From NCBI GenBank assembly GCA_017432685.1, contig JAFRIR010000021.1:1-64000 (forward strand): a stretch of 64,000 nt of DNA, written 5' to 3'. This DNA is from Flexilinea sp. (GTDB lineage: Bacteria > Chloroflexota > Anaerolineae > Anaerolineales > Anaerolineaceae). The translations under genes and the position numbers were made by a program. Positions 23,619 to 33,063 of the stretch are shown one piece after another (the first letter of the stretch is position 1; every line of letters begins with the position of its first letter). Under the pieces are notes generated by a model. It made no database searches. It worked only from the letters and a program-made list of their open reading frames with translations, and had not been told where the DNA came from.

Positions 23619-25469
23619 TTAGTCGCCATTCCCACCCGTGGATTTCTGCCGAGCAATCACATCAAACACAACATTCGTGAAGTAACTGTTCTTTTCTTCC
23701 ATCTCTGTCCCGTATTCCAGTTCAAGAACCTTGATTTCAACAATCAACGTTTCCGTTTCAAGTACATAAACATCATGCTTGCGGATCCGGTCGCATTTTC
23801 CGCGCTGCTCAAGCCGCTTACTGATCCCTTCATTGTCAAGAGCGAAATCACTCATCAGGTACCAGGTGGCAGTATGGATGTCATCTTTATCGAACAGCCA
23901 AACTTCAAAAGCAGTTACCGCTTTCGGTTCGGTGTTATTCAGTGTCTCACCAATACTAATTCCACATTCACCGCGGAAGTTGTCACCCTGGTCAATAGAA
24001 AAGACTTCATCATACATATCGTTCCCGATTCGATATACTGACTGATAATGGATCAAAATATCGTCAGTAGACTCTGCTGTTTCTTCATCCTGATCCGGCG
24101 ATAGAGAATCATCATTTTCCGTCGAATCAATTACAACAGGATCCGCTTCTTCCTCTACGGCAGCTTTTTCAGAGGCAGAAGATGAATCATCTTCGTTTTG
24201 AGCAGAAGAAGAACCACGAATGAGCTTCAGCAATTCATCCTCGTTTTCAGGATCACTGCCCGAATCAGTTTCAATCAATGGCTTTTCGGCATCAGAATTC
24301 GAGATCTCAATGTCCGTGTTTTCATTCAGATTTACCAAATTATCACTGCCGTCATTTTTTTCATCCTGTGATATCTCTTCTTTGCCAAAGGGAGTATCTT
24401 CGTTTTTTTCATCATTTTGATCAATATGATCTTCAGTATCATTGTCATTAAAACTATCTTCTCCGGCAGGGGATGAATCTGATTCATCAATCATATGAAC
24501 ACTTTTCCCAAACTCCAACCCGGGCTGAGTGATTTCCGAAACCGGAGACTGTTCTCCTTCAGGTTCACTGTCTTCATCATTTTCGTTTTGCTCTGCGTGA
24601 GCAGTCTGAGCATCCTCATTTTCCTCGACAGGAGCATTTTCTTCAAAGTATTCTTCGGTCGGCAGCTCTATTTTCTCCTGATGCTGTTCCTGACTGGCTT
24701 CATCATCAGCGCCGATATTCAATTCATGAATCAGTGTACCTGATGAGTCGAATTCCACATTCGATTCTGTTTCATCTGTATTCTCGTGACTATTGTTTTC
24801 CTGCTCCTGCTGTTTATCCTCAGCGGCCGGCTGCTCACTGTCATGAGGGAACAGTGAATCCAGATCAAAGAGTGTATCCGGTGCGGTACTTTGTTGGGAC
24901 TGTGCCTTTTCAGGAGTGATCATATTGAGCGGTTCATTATCTGAGAGCGGGCTCACCTCGGAACGGCGTTTTTGCCTGTTCTTAGTCTTGATCAGCGAAG
25001 TAACATAAAGCCCGCCGGCAGCTATGATAACAAGTCCCAGAAGGATCAGCAAAACTTTACCGAAACCGGACAATCCTTTTCTGGGATTCGCAGGAGTTCC
25101 TCCGTTAGTTGGATTTATATCATTTGTACCCCAAAGCTTATCTGCCTGTCCGATGGCTTTTGCGAAAGAAACGACCTGCTGTGCCGGAATTGACTCATCT
25201 GCCGCCATAAGTTTTAGTGTTTCTCCTGCTTTTCTGCCAAGGTGTTTGTAACGCCAATCCGCTAATAGTTCGTCATTGTTACGAGTATATTCGTTTATGC
25301 TCATCCGGAGGTAATCCTGCTGGATAATCTCGTCATTTCCGGCCAGTGTTTCCCCATGATCACGAAACAGACTGAGGAATCCTACACAAAGAAGGCAAAT
25401 CAGGATTCCAGCGGCAATCCCGGTCTGAAATGGAAATCTTCTTATTTTAGCGGTAATTTTATCGATCAT
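23619..25469 (-). CDS. Acidic two-TM membrane protein, unknown function
   Basis: I do not recognise a named family. The protein of about 616 residues has an N-terminal membrane anchor (residues 10-35), a stretch of about 100 residues outside, and a second helix at about 130-150. A Lys/Arg-rich boundary follows, then some 310 residues of Glu/Asp/Ser/Asn-rich low-complexity sequence. The C-terminal 140 residues are folded-looking (IHYQSVYRIGNDMYDEVFSID; FRGECGISIGET; AFEVWLFDKDDIHTATWYLMS). I believe similar C-terminal domains occur in other Anaerolineae envelope proteins, but cannot verify this. ATG 25469 with GAGG upstream is preferred to the GTG at 25484. Confidence 0.65.
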   Translation of the reverse strand: MIDKITAKIRRFPFQTGIAAGILICLLCVGFLSLFRDHGETLAGNDEIIQQDYLRMSINEYTRNNDELLADWRYKHLGRKAGETLKLMAADESIPAQQVVSFAKAIGQADKLWGTNDINPTNGGTPANPRKGLSGFGKVLLILLGLVIIAAGGLYVTSLIKTKNRQKRRSEVSPLSDNEPLNMITPEKAQSQQSTAPDTLFDLDSLFPHDSEQPAAEDKQQEQENNSHENTDETESNVEFDSSGTLIHELNIGADDEASQEQHQEKIELPTEEYFEENAPVEENEDAQTAHAEQNENDEDSEPEGEQSPVSEITQPGLEFGKSVHMIDESDSSPAGEDSFNDNDTEDHIDQNDEKNEDTPFGKEEISQDEKNDGSDNLVNLNENTDIEISNSDAEKPLIETDSGSDPENEDELLKLIRGSSSAQNEDDSSSASEKAAVEEEADPVVIDSTENDDSLSPDQDEETAESTDDILIHYQSVYRIGNDMYDEVFSIDQGDNFRGECGISIGETLNNTEPKAVTAFEVWLFDKDDIHTATWYLMSDFALDNEGISKRLEQRGKCDRIRKHDVYVLETETLIVEIKVLELEYGTEMEEKNSYFTNVVFDVIARQKSTGGNGD

Positions 25470-25672
25470 AAGAACCTCATTCACGCAACCTGCTTTTTTA
25501 GGATAAAAACGGAAAGAATTTGTACATTGTCTTATCCGTTTTCAGAAATAAATTAATTTTATCATTTACAATATTATATAAGATTTTCTGAAATAAGCAT
25601 TTGAAATTTTGGAAAGTCGAAGATTTGATGATTAAAATAATCATCAGCACCTTTCGAGAGGAGAGCCGTAAC

Positions 25673-26725
25673 ATGAAAAAAAACAGGTTTTTGATTGTAT
25701 TGAATGTACTCTTTTCGGGGATGATTTTTTTTGGCATTTGCTCCTGCACTTCACTGAAAACATTGCTCCCGCAATATGCATTGGTCGTGTTGTCGCTGCT
25801 TCTCGGGATCGTTCTCACACTGATATCAGATAAGCTTTTATTCTTTCTTTCTGAAAAGATTAAAAATTCGAACTTTACTTATTTACTGCTTGTGATGATC
25901 ATTATAATCATCAGTTCAATATGCGGAGGTTTGCTTGCAATTCCGTTTTCTGCGCTTCCGGGATTGTTCGGCCAATTTTTACCCATTATTGTTGTAACGC
26001 TCTTTTTTATTCTTTGCGCAATCTTTTTTAGCTATCGAATGGAAGCTTTTGTTGATTTGGCGAACCGCGTTACCAATGGTAAGCTGCAAATTGCCGAAGT
26101 GGCTTCAGAACATGAAGCCACTGCCCTGCTCGACACCAGTGTGATTATTGACGGACGGATCGCCGATATTGCTCACTGCGGATTCATCCCGGGATCACTG
26201 ATCGTCCCGAACTTTATCCTTCAGGAGCTTCAGTTTATTGCGGATTCAGAAGACGCACAGCGCCGCCAGCGCGGACGCAGGGGATTGGAAACGCTCTCAA
26301 ATATGCAAAAGGACAAGTTCATTTCCATTTCTATAGTCGATTTTGATATACAAAATGTTCGGGAAGCAGACGCAAAACTGATGCATGTTGCAAAAGAACT
26401 TGCTTGTCCGATTCTCACCAATGATTACAACTTGAATAAAGTCGCAGAGCTTCAGGGGATCCGCATCCTTAATGTGAATGATTTGACCAATGCGGTAAAA
26501 TCGATCCTGCTGCCCGGTGAAAAATTGATCGTGAATGTCATTCAGGAAGGAAAAGAGATCAATCAGGGTGTAGGATATATGGAAGATGGTACAATGGTCG
26601 TAGTCGAAAACGGCCGTCCTTACCTTGGACAGCAAATCGACGCAGTTGTTACGAAAATTCTGCAAACCGCCGCAGGCAGAATGATATTTGCCCGGCATGA
26701 AAAGGAACTCGGAGTAAGACGATGA
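25673..26725 (+). CDS. YacL-like PIN/TRAM domain membrane protein
   Basis: The protein of about 350 residues has about four N-terminal membrane helices (residues 5-130). A PIN nuclease-like domain follows (LLDTSVIIDGRIADIA near 155; Asp in EAD and LTNDYNLNKVA near 235), and then a TRAM domain (about residues 280-335). This matches Bacillus YacL-type proteins, whose role is not well defined; the retained PIN Asp residues suggest RNA cleavage. ATG 25673 has GAGGAG upstream, so the 24-codon extension of the frame is not used. Its stop overlaps the cysS ATG by 4 bp. Confidence 0.85.
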   Translation: MKKNRFLIVLNVLFSGMIFFGICSCTSLKTLLPQYALVVLSLLLGIVLTLISDKLLFFLSEKIKNSNFTYLLLVMIIIIISSICGGLLAIPFSALPGLFGQFLPIIVVTLFFILCAIFFSYRMEAFVDLANRVTNGKLQIAEVASEHEATALLDTSVIIDGRIADIAHCGFIPGSLIVPNFILQELQFIADSEDAQRRQRGRRGLETLSNMQKDKFISISIVDFDIQNVREADAKLMHVAKELACPILTNDYNLNKVAELQGIRILNVNDLTNAVKSILLPGEKLIVNVIQEGKEINQGVGYMEDGTMVVVENGRPYLGQQIDAVVTKILQTAAGRMIFARHEKELGVRR

Positions 26726-28128
26726 GCATTCAATTATATAATACGCTTACAAACAAAAAAGAACCGCTGGAAACCCTCGAACCGGGAAAAGTCAAAATGT
26801 ACGTCTGCGGTCCGACGGTCTATAACAAAGCGCACATCGGTCACGCAATGTCCGCTATGGTCTTTGACATCATCCGCCGCTATCTGGAATATCGCGGTTA
26901 TGATGTTCAGTTTGCGATGAATTTCACAGATGTGGACGACAAGATCATCAAACGGGCAAACGAGATGGGCGTTGATCCCTTCAAACTTGCAGAGGGATAT
27001 ATTGATGATTTCCAACAGGATATGAAAGACCTGAACATAAAACCGGCGACATTCAACCCCCGAGCGACACAGGAAATCGATGAAATTATCAAAATCGTCC
27101 AGGGCCTGGTTGACAAGGGTTTCGCCTATCCTCTCGACGGAGATGTTTATTTTCGTGTCCGCAAAGACCCGGGATACGGCAAGCTTTCAGGCCGCAACGT
27201 TGACGATATGCGGTCTGGATTCCGCAAGGAAGTCGATGACCGGAAAGAAGACCCGCTGGATTTTGCACTTTGGAAATCAGCAAAACCCGGGGAACCTTCC
27301 TGGGACAGTCCATGGGGGCCGGGTCGTCCCGGCTGGCACATCGAATGCTCAGCTATGAACCATCATCTGTTTGGTGATTCCATCGATATCCACGGCGGCG
27401 GCAATGACCTGATCTTCCCGCACCATGAAAACGAGATCGCCCAAAGTGAATGTTACACCGGAAAACCTTTTGCCCGTTACTGGATGCACAATGGCATGCT
27501 GCGGCTGAATGGCGAAAAAATGTCTAAATCCATCGGCAACATCATCAGCATCCAGGAGTTTCTCAAACAGCACAGCGCGAACTCCTTCCGCTACCTGATC
27601 CTGAATTCAGCCTACCGCAATCCTATCATTTTCAGTGAAGAGACACTTTCTCAAGCTGAAAAGGCAGTCGATCGCATGAAAGGCTCTCTGAAGCCGGCAA
27701 ATCCAAAAACTGAGATTAAAGATGCAGTAACACTGGAAAAATTCAACGCGAAGATCGCTTCCGTCAAAGAAGAGTTCATCACCAACATGGATGATGATTT
27801 CAACTCTGCCGGCGCCCTGGGCTCCATCTTTGAACTGGTTCGTGAGATCAACACCATGCGCGATGCAGGTGCATCACAGGAACAGCTCGATCCGGCCCAG
27901 AATCAAGTTCGTGAGTTTGCCAACGTCTTTGGACTTGTTCTCGAAGAAGAAAAGTCAGATTCCGGTCAGTCTGCGGATCCCTTCATCCAGATGCTGGTCG
28001 ACCTGCGCTTCGAACTCAAGAAACAAAAGAACTGGCCGCTTGCCGATCAGATTCGCAAAGAACTCGGTGAACAGGGCATCACCATCGAAGACAGCAAAGA
28101 GGGCTCCCTCTGGTATCGGAATGCCTGA
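26722..28128 (+). CDS. cysS: Cysteinyl-tRNA synthetase
   Basis: This 468-residue class I aminoacyl-tRNA synthetase charges tRNA-Cys. The HIGH motif is in KAHIGHAMS (residues 33-41) and KMSKS lies near residue 268. The zinc ligands are Cys29 (YVCGPTVY), Cys in WHIECSAM near 211, and His/Glu in FPHHENE near 236. Length is normal for bacteria. It is translationally coupled at both ends: a 4-bp overlap with the PIN/TRAM gene and a 1-base stop/start overlap with rlmB. Confidence 0.97.
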   Translation: MSIQLYNTLTNKKEPLETLEPGKVKMYVCGPTVYNKAHIGHAMSAMVFDIIRRYLEYRGYDVQFAMNFTDVDDKIIKRANEMGVDPFKLAEGYIDDFQQDMKDLNIKPATFNPRATQEIDEIIKIVQGLVDKGFAYPLDGDVYFRVRKDPGYGKLSGRNVDDMRSGFRKEVDDRKEDPLDFALWKSAKPGEPSWDSPWGPGRPGWHIECSAMNHHLFGDSIDIHGGGNDLIFPHHENEIAQSECYTGKPFARYWMHNGMLRLNGEKMSKSIGNIISIQEFLKQHSANSFRYLILNSAYRNPIIFSEETLSQAEKAVDRMKGSLKPANPKTEIKDAVTLEKFNAKIASVKEEFITNMDDDFNSAGALGSIFELVREINTMRDAGASQEQLDPAQNQVREFANVFGLVLEEEKSDSGQSADPFIQMLVDLRFELKKQKNWPLADQIRKELGEQGITIEDSKEGSLWYRNA

Positions 28129-28868
28129 TGAAGGAGTGGATCTCCGGGCGAAATCCGGTTTATGAAGTTCTTTCAGCCCACCATCGGGATTCTTTCCAAT
28201 TGAAAATTGCCGATGGAGCAAAAATTGAAGGGCAGCTTGCCAAAATCTGTGATCTGGCAAAAAAATATCGCTTGCCGGTCACCAAAGTTCCACGGAAACA
28301 ACTGGATAACCTTTCGGAAAACCATCAGGGTGTGGCGCTGGAGACAGCGCCATACCACTATTCTGATATCCATGAGATCATTTTTGCCGCAAAAAAACGC
28401 GAAGAACCCCTGTTCATTCTTTTACTGGACATGATCCAGAATCCACAGAATCTCGGCACGCTTGTACGAACTGCTGCAGCTGTCGGAATGCACGGCATTA
28501 TTATGCCACAGGCAAAAGCTGCCGGTGTAACGCCGGCCGTGGTTCATGCGTCAGTCGGAGCAACGGAACATATACGCATTGCACAGATGAACCTGTCTCA
28601 GGCCATCGACATTCTCCATGAAGAAAACCTGTGGATCATCGGTCTTGAAGGTGGGGATGGCTCAACTCCGGTTCAGCCGAAACATCTGGGTGGTCCGCTT
28701 GGCATTGTTGTCGGTAACGAAGGGGAGGGCCTGCGTCAGCTCACACGCAAAGCCTGTGATGAACTGTCTGCGCTTCCCATGACCGGTCAGGTTGAATCAC
28801 TCAATGCAGCAACAGCCGGTTCGGTAATGATCTATCTGGCATATCTTCGAAGGCTCGGCACATTATGA
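28128..28868 (+). CDS. rlmB: 23S rRNA (guanosine-2'-O-)-methyltransferase, SpoU/TrmH family
   Basis: This 246-residue SPOUT methyltransferase is likely to modify G2251 of 23S rRNA. The N-terminal L30e-like substrate domain opens with WISGRNPVYEVL. The three SPOUT motifs are visible as LLDMIQNPQNLGTLVRTA near 103, GIVVGNEGEGL near 192, and MTGQVESLNAATAGSVMIY near 218. ATG shares its first base with the last base of the cysS stop. The stop overlaps the next gene by 4 bp. The cysS-rlmB order is common in many bacteria. Confidence 0.93.
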   Translation: MKEWISGRNPVYEVLSAHHRDSFQLKIADGAKIEGQLAKICDLAKKYRLPVTKVPRKQLDNLSENHQGVALETAPYHYSDIHEIIFAAKKREEPLFILLLDMIQNPQNLGTLVRTAAAVGMHGIIMPQAKAAGVTPAVVHASVGATEHIRIAQMNLSQAIDILHEENLWIIGLEGGDGSTPVQPKHLGGPLGIVVGNEGEGLRQLTRKACDELSALPMTGQVESLNAATAGSVMIYLAYLRRLGTL

Positions 28869-30406
28869 GCGGAGATGGAATAAAGAAAAGAAAACCTCAG
28901 CTCCTGCCTGTTGCAATTTACATTCTGATTCTGACAATCATAATTCTGTATCGAGCTTTCATCCTTTTACAATATAACGCTGAGTTTATTGACGAAGACC
29001 AGGCTTTGATGTGGAACGGCGCGGCTGCATTTTCCCATTTTATTATGCCGGAACCATGTTTTTGGGGACAATCATATGGAAGCATGTTTGAATCTTTTCT
29101 CGCCGCCCCGCTTCTTTGGCTGAAAATTCCGCTGAAATACGCAGTACCTGCTTCCACCGCAATGATTGGGTTCTTTCCCTTTTTGTTTATCTCATATCTC
29201 CTTTATAAAAATAATTTCAAGTTAGAGTCCTGCATTACGCTGATGCTGTATTTATCCCATGGATGGAAATGGGATATTATCACATCGATCCCACGCAGTT
29301 TTGTCAGCGGTTTTCCTTTTGCCGTCATCGGAACGATTCTCCTCAACGATGAAAGGCGTAGATCCTATGCAGGTATCGGAACATTCATTGCCGGAATCGG
29401 GGCGATCATGACCCCCACTTCAATTATGGTCACGTCATTTGGATTTCTGAATTATCTGTTCAACATCAAGAAAAAAAGCCTAAAACAGCATTTATACATT
29501 TTTACCGCATTGCTCAGCTGCGGGATCATCTATTTGCTGATCAAAAATTTTTACAGCATCAATCCGGATTTTTCACTGCATCGTCCTTTGTATTATGATA
29601 TCTCTTTTGAAACATTAATGTACAATATACGAAATATTCCGGAACTTTTCAAAGATTTTACTTTTACAGGCATTTGGATGATCGTTTTGATTGCTTTTAT
29701 TGCAGGAATTATATATTCATTTCTCAAAAAACAATGGAAACTGACGATCATGCTCGCTGTTCATATTTTTTTGGCTTTGGGCTTAATGAGCATGACAAAA
29801 ACGTTACGTTTTACGGAGCATTCCGTTTTACATTCTCAAACAAGAATGTTCTTGTGCTTCAGTTATTCTGCTTTGCCGATTTTATACTTTTATACTGACG
29901 ATCTATTGCTTAATAAAGGACATAATGCTCCGAATTTCTGTCAATGCAACAGAAAAACATTACTTTCTGTCAGCGGAGCAATATTATTATTAATATTCGG
30001 GGTCATATTTAAAGCCAATAACATTTTAGCTGAAATAAATGACCCGGAAAGTTCTCTGAATAACCCGGGCGCCTGTCAATTAAGAATGATCGATCCATTG
30101 ACAGCAAGGGCGAAAGAAGTAATTGAATATTCGAGGGAGAATAATATTGATGTTATCGTTGTAAAAAATGATACACGCCCCTTTGCATATCTTTTGGACG
30201 CCATGTATTTTCAGGAGTTTGTTTATTACAATATTACATACGACAGAAGAACATGGGTTTACCACTATCTTGAACAAATTACCCCACACCGCTGTCTTTT
30301 CGTCAGCTATCATGATGATTATATCAGTACAACCATATTCACAATCGAAGATGAATCAGTAATACAATTTATTGCAGAAAATTACGGTATGTACCGAAAT
30401 TCATGA
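28865..30406 (+). CDS. Polytopic membrane protein, GT-C glycosyltransferase-like
   Basis: This 513-residue protein has about ten membrane helices. After helix 1 is an acidic outside loop (FIDEDQALMWNGA, residues 39-51) followed by FWGQSYGSMFESFLAAP. Acidic residues in the first loop are a mark of GT-C fold transferases that use lipid-linked sugars, so a cell-envelope glycosyltransferase role is plausible but not shown. A soluble domain of about 100 residues closes the protein. It is coupled to rlmB by a 4-bp overlap; codon use becomes more AT-rich than in cysS and rlmB. Confidence 0.6.
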   Translation: MSGDGIKKRKPQLLPVAIYILILTIIILYRAFILLQYNAEFIDEDQALMWNGAAAFSHFIMPEPCFWGQSYGSMFESFLAAPLLWLKIPLKYAVPASTAMIGFFPFLFISYLLYKNNFKLESCITLMLYLSHGWKWDIITSIPRSFVSGFPFAVIGTILLNDERRRSYAGIGTFIAGIGAIMTPTSIMVTSFGFLNYLFNIKKKSLKQHLYIFTALLSCGIIYLLIKNFYSINPDFSLHRPLYYDISFETLMYNIRNIPELFKDFTFTGIWMIVLIAFIAGIIYSFLKKQWKLTIMLAVHIFLALGLMSMTKTLRFTEHSVLHSQTRMFLCFSYSALPILYFYTDDLLLNKGHNAPNFCQCNRKTLLSVSGAILLLIFGVIFKANNILAEINDPESSLNNPGACQLRMIDPLTARAKEVIEYSRENNIDVIVVKNDTRPFAYLLDAMYFQEFVYYNITYDRRTWVYHYLEQITPHRCLFVSYHDDYISTTIFTIEDESVIQFIAENYGMYRNS

Positions 30407-30571
30407 TCCAACATTACGTTATTGGATCGGGAAAATTTGTCATACATCATCCAAATTTTTAATAATTATCATTATAATAAACTTCGTTTTGGAAACAAAA
30501 CGATATCTTATATCTTTAAAAGGGTGAAGGTAACGGCATAATGGCCGTGAGAGGCGCCCGAAGGAAGAAAA
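30407..30571 (+). other. Leader region of rplY with -10 box and small hairpins
   Basis: A weak hairpin GATCCAA/TTGGATC (30405-30428) follows the membrane protein stop but has no T-run. TATAAT stands at 30474-30479 without a clear -35. The leader then has ACGGC-ATAATG-GCCGT (about 30532-30548) and a GAAGGAAG ribosome site before the bL25 start. Confidence 0.4.
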
Positions 30572-31207
30572 ATGGAAAGAGTTGTTATTAAAGCTACAAA
30601 GCGAGACGTTACCGGTAAAAAGGTCGGCCAGCTGCGCCGTGAAGGGAAAATGCCCGGTGTTGTTTATGGTCACCACATTGAACCGATCGCCATCGTTATG
30701 GATGCCCGTGAAGTTACCCGTGCCATGATTGGCCTTACCCCGTCTTCCATCGTCACCATCGATATTGACGGCGAAGATCATGCAGCCCTGATTCGTGAAC
30801 GCCAGCGCGATTATCTGCGCAATAAGTTCATCCACATCGACTTCCAGGCTGTATCCAGGACCGAAAAAATCCGCGCCCGCATCGAGACCGTTCTCGAAGG
30901 AACTGCTCCGGCTGTCAAGAACTACAACGGTATCGTTCTCCACGAAAAAGAATATATCGAAGTTGAAGCTCTTCCGGAACACCTGCCGGAACGTTTTGTC
31001 ATCGATATTTCCAACCTCAACCGCATCGGCGATATGGTCCGTATCAGCGATATGAAAATTGCTGATGATGTCACGGTATTTGATGATGTCAACGACGTGA
31101 TCGTCTCCATCTCCGGCGTCAAGGAAGATAGCGGCAGCGAAGAAGAAGCTGCCGGCGCAGATGAACCGGAAGTTGTTGAAAAGGGCAAGAAGGAAGAAGA
31201 AGCCTGA
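30572..31207 (+). CDS. rplY: Ribosomal protein bL25, long (Ctc/TL5) form
   Basis: This 211-residue protein binds 5S rRNA in the large ribosomal subunit. The N-terminal L25 domain (residues 1-90; KATKRDVTGKKVGQLRREGKMPGVVYG) is followed by the TL5 C-terminal beta domain (about 95-185), as in Ctc/TL5 proteins. The tail is rich in Glu and Lys. The gene is monocistronic, with a leader of about 90 nt and a strong terminator. Confidence 0.95.
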   Translation: MERVVIKATKRDVTGKKVGQLRREGKMPGVVYGHHIEPIAIVMDAREVTRAMIGLTPSSIVTIDIDGEDHAALIRERQRDYLRNKFIHIDFQAVSRTEKIRARIETVLEGTAPAVKNYNGIVLHEKEYIEVEALPEHLPERFVIDISNLNRIGDMVRISDMKIADDVTVFDDVNDVIVSISGVKEDSGSEEEAAGADEPEVVEKGKKEEEA

Positions 31208-31225
31208 TTTTTTCTTCAATGAGCA

Positions 31226-31263
31226 AAAACAGGAAGGCAGGTGCTGCCTTCCTGTTTTGTTTT
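31226..31263 (+). terminator. Rho-independent terminator of rplY
   Basis: A perfect 15-bp stem AAAACAGGAAGGCAG/CTGCCTTCCTGTTTT with loop GTG is followed by a short T-rich tail. Confidence 0.92.
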
Positions 31264-31310
31264 AATCAAAGAAATTTCTAAAATAATAACTGAAATGTTT
31301 TCAAATCGCT

Positions 31311-31316
31311 TATAAT
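31311..31316 (+). promoter_or_regulatory. -10 box deciding the start of the lipoprotein gene
   Basis: A perfect TATAAT lies only 5 bp before the ATG at 31321, so that codon would be at or before the transcription start. The next in-frame ATG at 31336, with GGAGAG at 31325-31330, is therefore the likely start. Confidence 0.65.
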
Positions 31317-31335
31317 AGAGATGTTGGAGAGAAAA

Positions 31336-32739
31336 ATGGCAGACAATCATTCCCCTGAAAAAATGAATAAAATTCTTCTATTTTCGATTTTGATAATCAT
31401 CAGTATAATCTTTTCCGGCTGCAGCAACGCTCAAAGCGGAAACAATTCAATTAATGATTTTTTTAATTCGATAGGATTGACGAAAAACTCAGAACCCGCG
31501 GTATCTGAATCTGCATCAGCAGAAAACAAGTCGATGTCCGCTGTAATCATTGAAACGCCCGCAGCCGGACAGGAGGGAGGAACAGAAACAGTAACTGAAA
31601 CACCGGTTCCCACTCCCAGCTCCTATTTGATCGAACTATGGATCCCACCGGCCTTTGACCCGTCACAAAATAACAGTAAAGCGGGTAATGCTCTTGAAAA
31701 AATCATAGAGCAATACATGAATGATCATCCAAACGTTGAAATCACACTCCGGGTGAAAGCAACGAGCGGTGACAGCAGCATGCTCAACACACTAACCTCG
31801 GCAAGTCACATTGCCGCAGATGTTTTGCCTTCGCTGGCTCTCTTGTCAAGAAACGATATGGAAACAGCTGTTCAAAGAGGTCTTCTGCAGCCGATCAATA
31901 CCTCAGTATTTGAAGACGGTGATAGCTGGTATAATTTTGCCAAACAATCCTCTTCAATTGATTCTGTAACCTATAGCATTCCGGTTTTAGCCGATGCCTA
32001 TGTTCTTACCTACAGACCATCCAAGATCGGGCCTGAATTGGGAGATTGGAACGATATACTGACCAGAGGGCTCCCGATCGGTTTTGCGCCCTCTTCTTCT
32101 ACGTCGATGTTCGGGTTATTCGTTTACATGAGTCTGGGCGGAAAACTTACCAATGAACAGGGGCAGCCTTATCTGGATCAACAAAAACTCACGGAAACAC
32201 TGAACTTCTTTTTGACAGGCGGACAAAACGGCGCATTTCCTCCTTCGATTGCGCAGCTGGTGGATCAGGGGCAGGTTTGGCAGCGTTTTAATGAAGGCAC
32301 GATTTCATTGATCATTTCCCAGCTTTCATCTTTCCGTCACTATCAATCACCGGAAATTTCAGTTTTGGCGTTGCCATTAAGTGATAACGTCACCGAGTAT
32401 CCGCTGATCAACACCTGGAACCTCGTTCTGATTGAAGACAATCCGATCTATCAGGAAGAAGTCACCCGTTTTGCAGAATATTTCAGCGATATGGCCGTAA
32501 ATGATGAGCTGTCAGCGCAATCCGGTTATTTGCCGGTTCGCAGCGGTGAACACAAGTCATGGGAAGCAGATCCTCAGCGTGAGATCGTTGAAAAGATGAG
32601 CGAAAACGGGATGCTCGTTCCAGGCAATCAAATCACGAACAAACTTGTCCCGCTGGTCAATAATGCTGTTTTGCAGGTCATCAAAAATCAGATGAGCCCT
32701 GAAGATGCAGCAAAAGAAGTTATGGCAAGTTTCAATTAA
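31336..32739 (+). CDS. Extracellular solute-binding-like lipoprotein
   Basis: This protein of about 467 residues has a lipoprotein signal peptide (hydrophobic IIISIIFS, lipobox SGC near residue 35). A Ser/Thr/Pro-rich spacer (TPVPTPSSY) is followed by a bacterial solute-binding fold of the ABC sugar-binding type (LWIPPAFDP; YNFAKQSSSIDSVTYSIPVLADAYVLTYRPSKIG; RFAEYFSD near the C-terminus). No permease or ATPase gene is adjacent, so it may bind a ligand without importing it or serve a transporter encoded elsewhere. It is followed by three further surface proteins on the same strand. Confidence 0.75.
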   Translation: MADNHSPEKMNKILLFSILIIISIIFSGCSNAQSGNNSINDFFNSIGLTKNSEPAVSESASAENKSMSAVIIETPAAGQEGGTETVTETPVPTPSSYLIELWIPPAFDPSQNNSKAGNALEKIIEQYMNDHPNVEITLRVKATSGDSSMLNTLTSASHIAADVLPSLALLSRNDMETAVQRGLLQPINTSVFEDGDSWYNFAKQSSSIDSVTYSIPVLADAYVLTYRPSKIGPELGDWNDILTRGLPIGFAPSSSTSMFGLFVYMSLGGKLTNEQGQPYLDQQKLTETLNFFLTGGQNGAFPPSIAQLVDQGQVWQRFNEGTISLIISQLSSFRHYQSPEISVLALPLSDNVTEYPLINTWNLVLIEDNPIYQEEVTRFAEYFSDMAVNDELSAQSGYLPVRSGEHKSWEADPQREIVEKMSENGMLVPGNQITNKLVPLVNNAVLQVIKNQMSPEDAAKEVMASFN

Positions 32740-32754
32740 ATAAAGGGAGTCAAT

Positions 32755-33063
32755 ATGTCGAAGTATATTACAGATAAAAGGTATTTCATGATTCTCCTTT
32801 TGCTGATTCTTCTGGTTATCTTCGCGTTTGTGGTGATTATATTCTGGTCGGACATTTCAGGGTCGATTCTGCCACTACCCACTCCCCAATTTACCCCGAC
32901 AATCACGCCTACTCCTACCGAACTGCCGACAAATTTTCCGAATGTCATCCGTGATTATTTTGAAAACCAAAACGGTACAAACGGGGTGCTCGCGGGCAGT
33001 GTAGTTCTCGTTTTGATCATATTGCTGGGTGTACTGATTTCGATTCGGAACAATGAAAAATAG
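32755..33063 (+). CDS. Small two-TM protein with Thr-Pro linker
   Basis: I do not recognise a family. The 102-residue protein has a hydrophobic N-terminal helix (residues 11-30), an outside stretch with a Thr-Pro-rich linker (residues 41-60), and a second helix near the C-terminus (about 77-97). The start has an AAGGGAG site 8 bp upstream. Its end overlaps the next gene by 11 bp. It may act as a membrane partner for the neighbouring surface proteins. Confidence 0.65.
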   Translation: MSKYITDKRYFMILLLLILLVIFAFVVIIFWSDISGSILPLPTPQFTPTITPTPTELPTNFPNVIRDYFENQNGTNGVLAGSVVLVLIILLGVLISIRNNEK

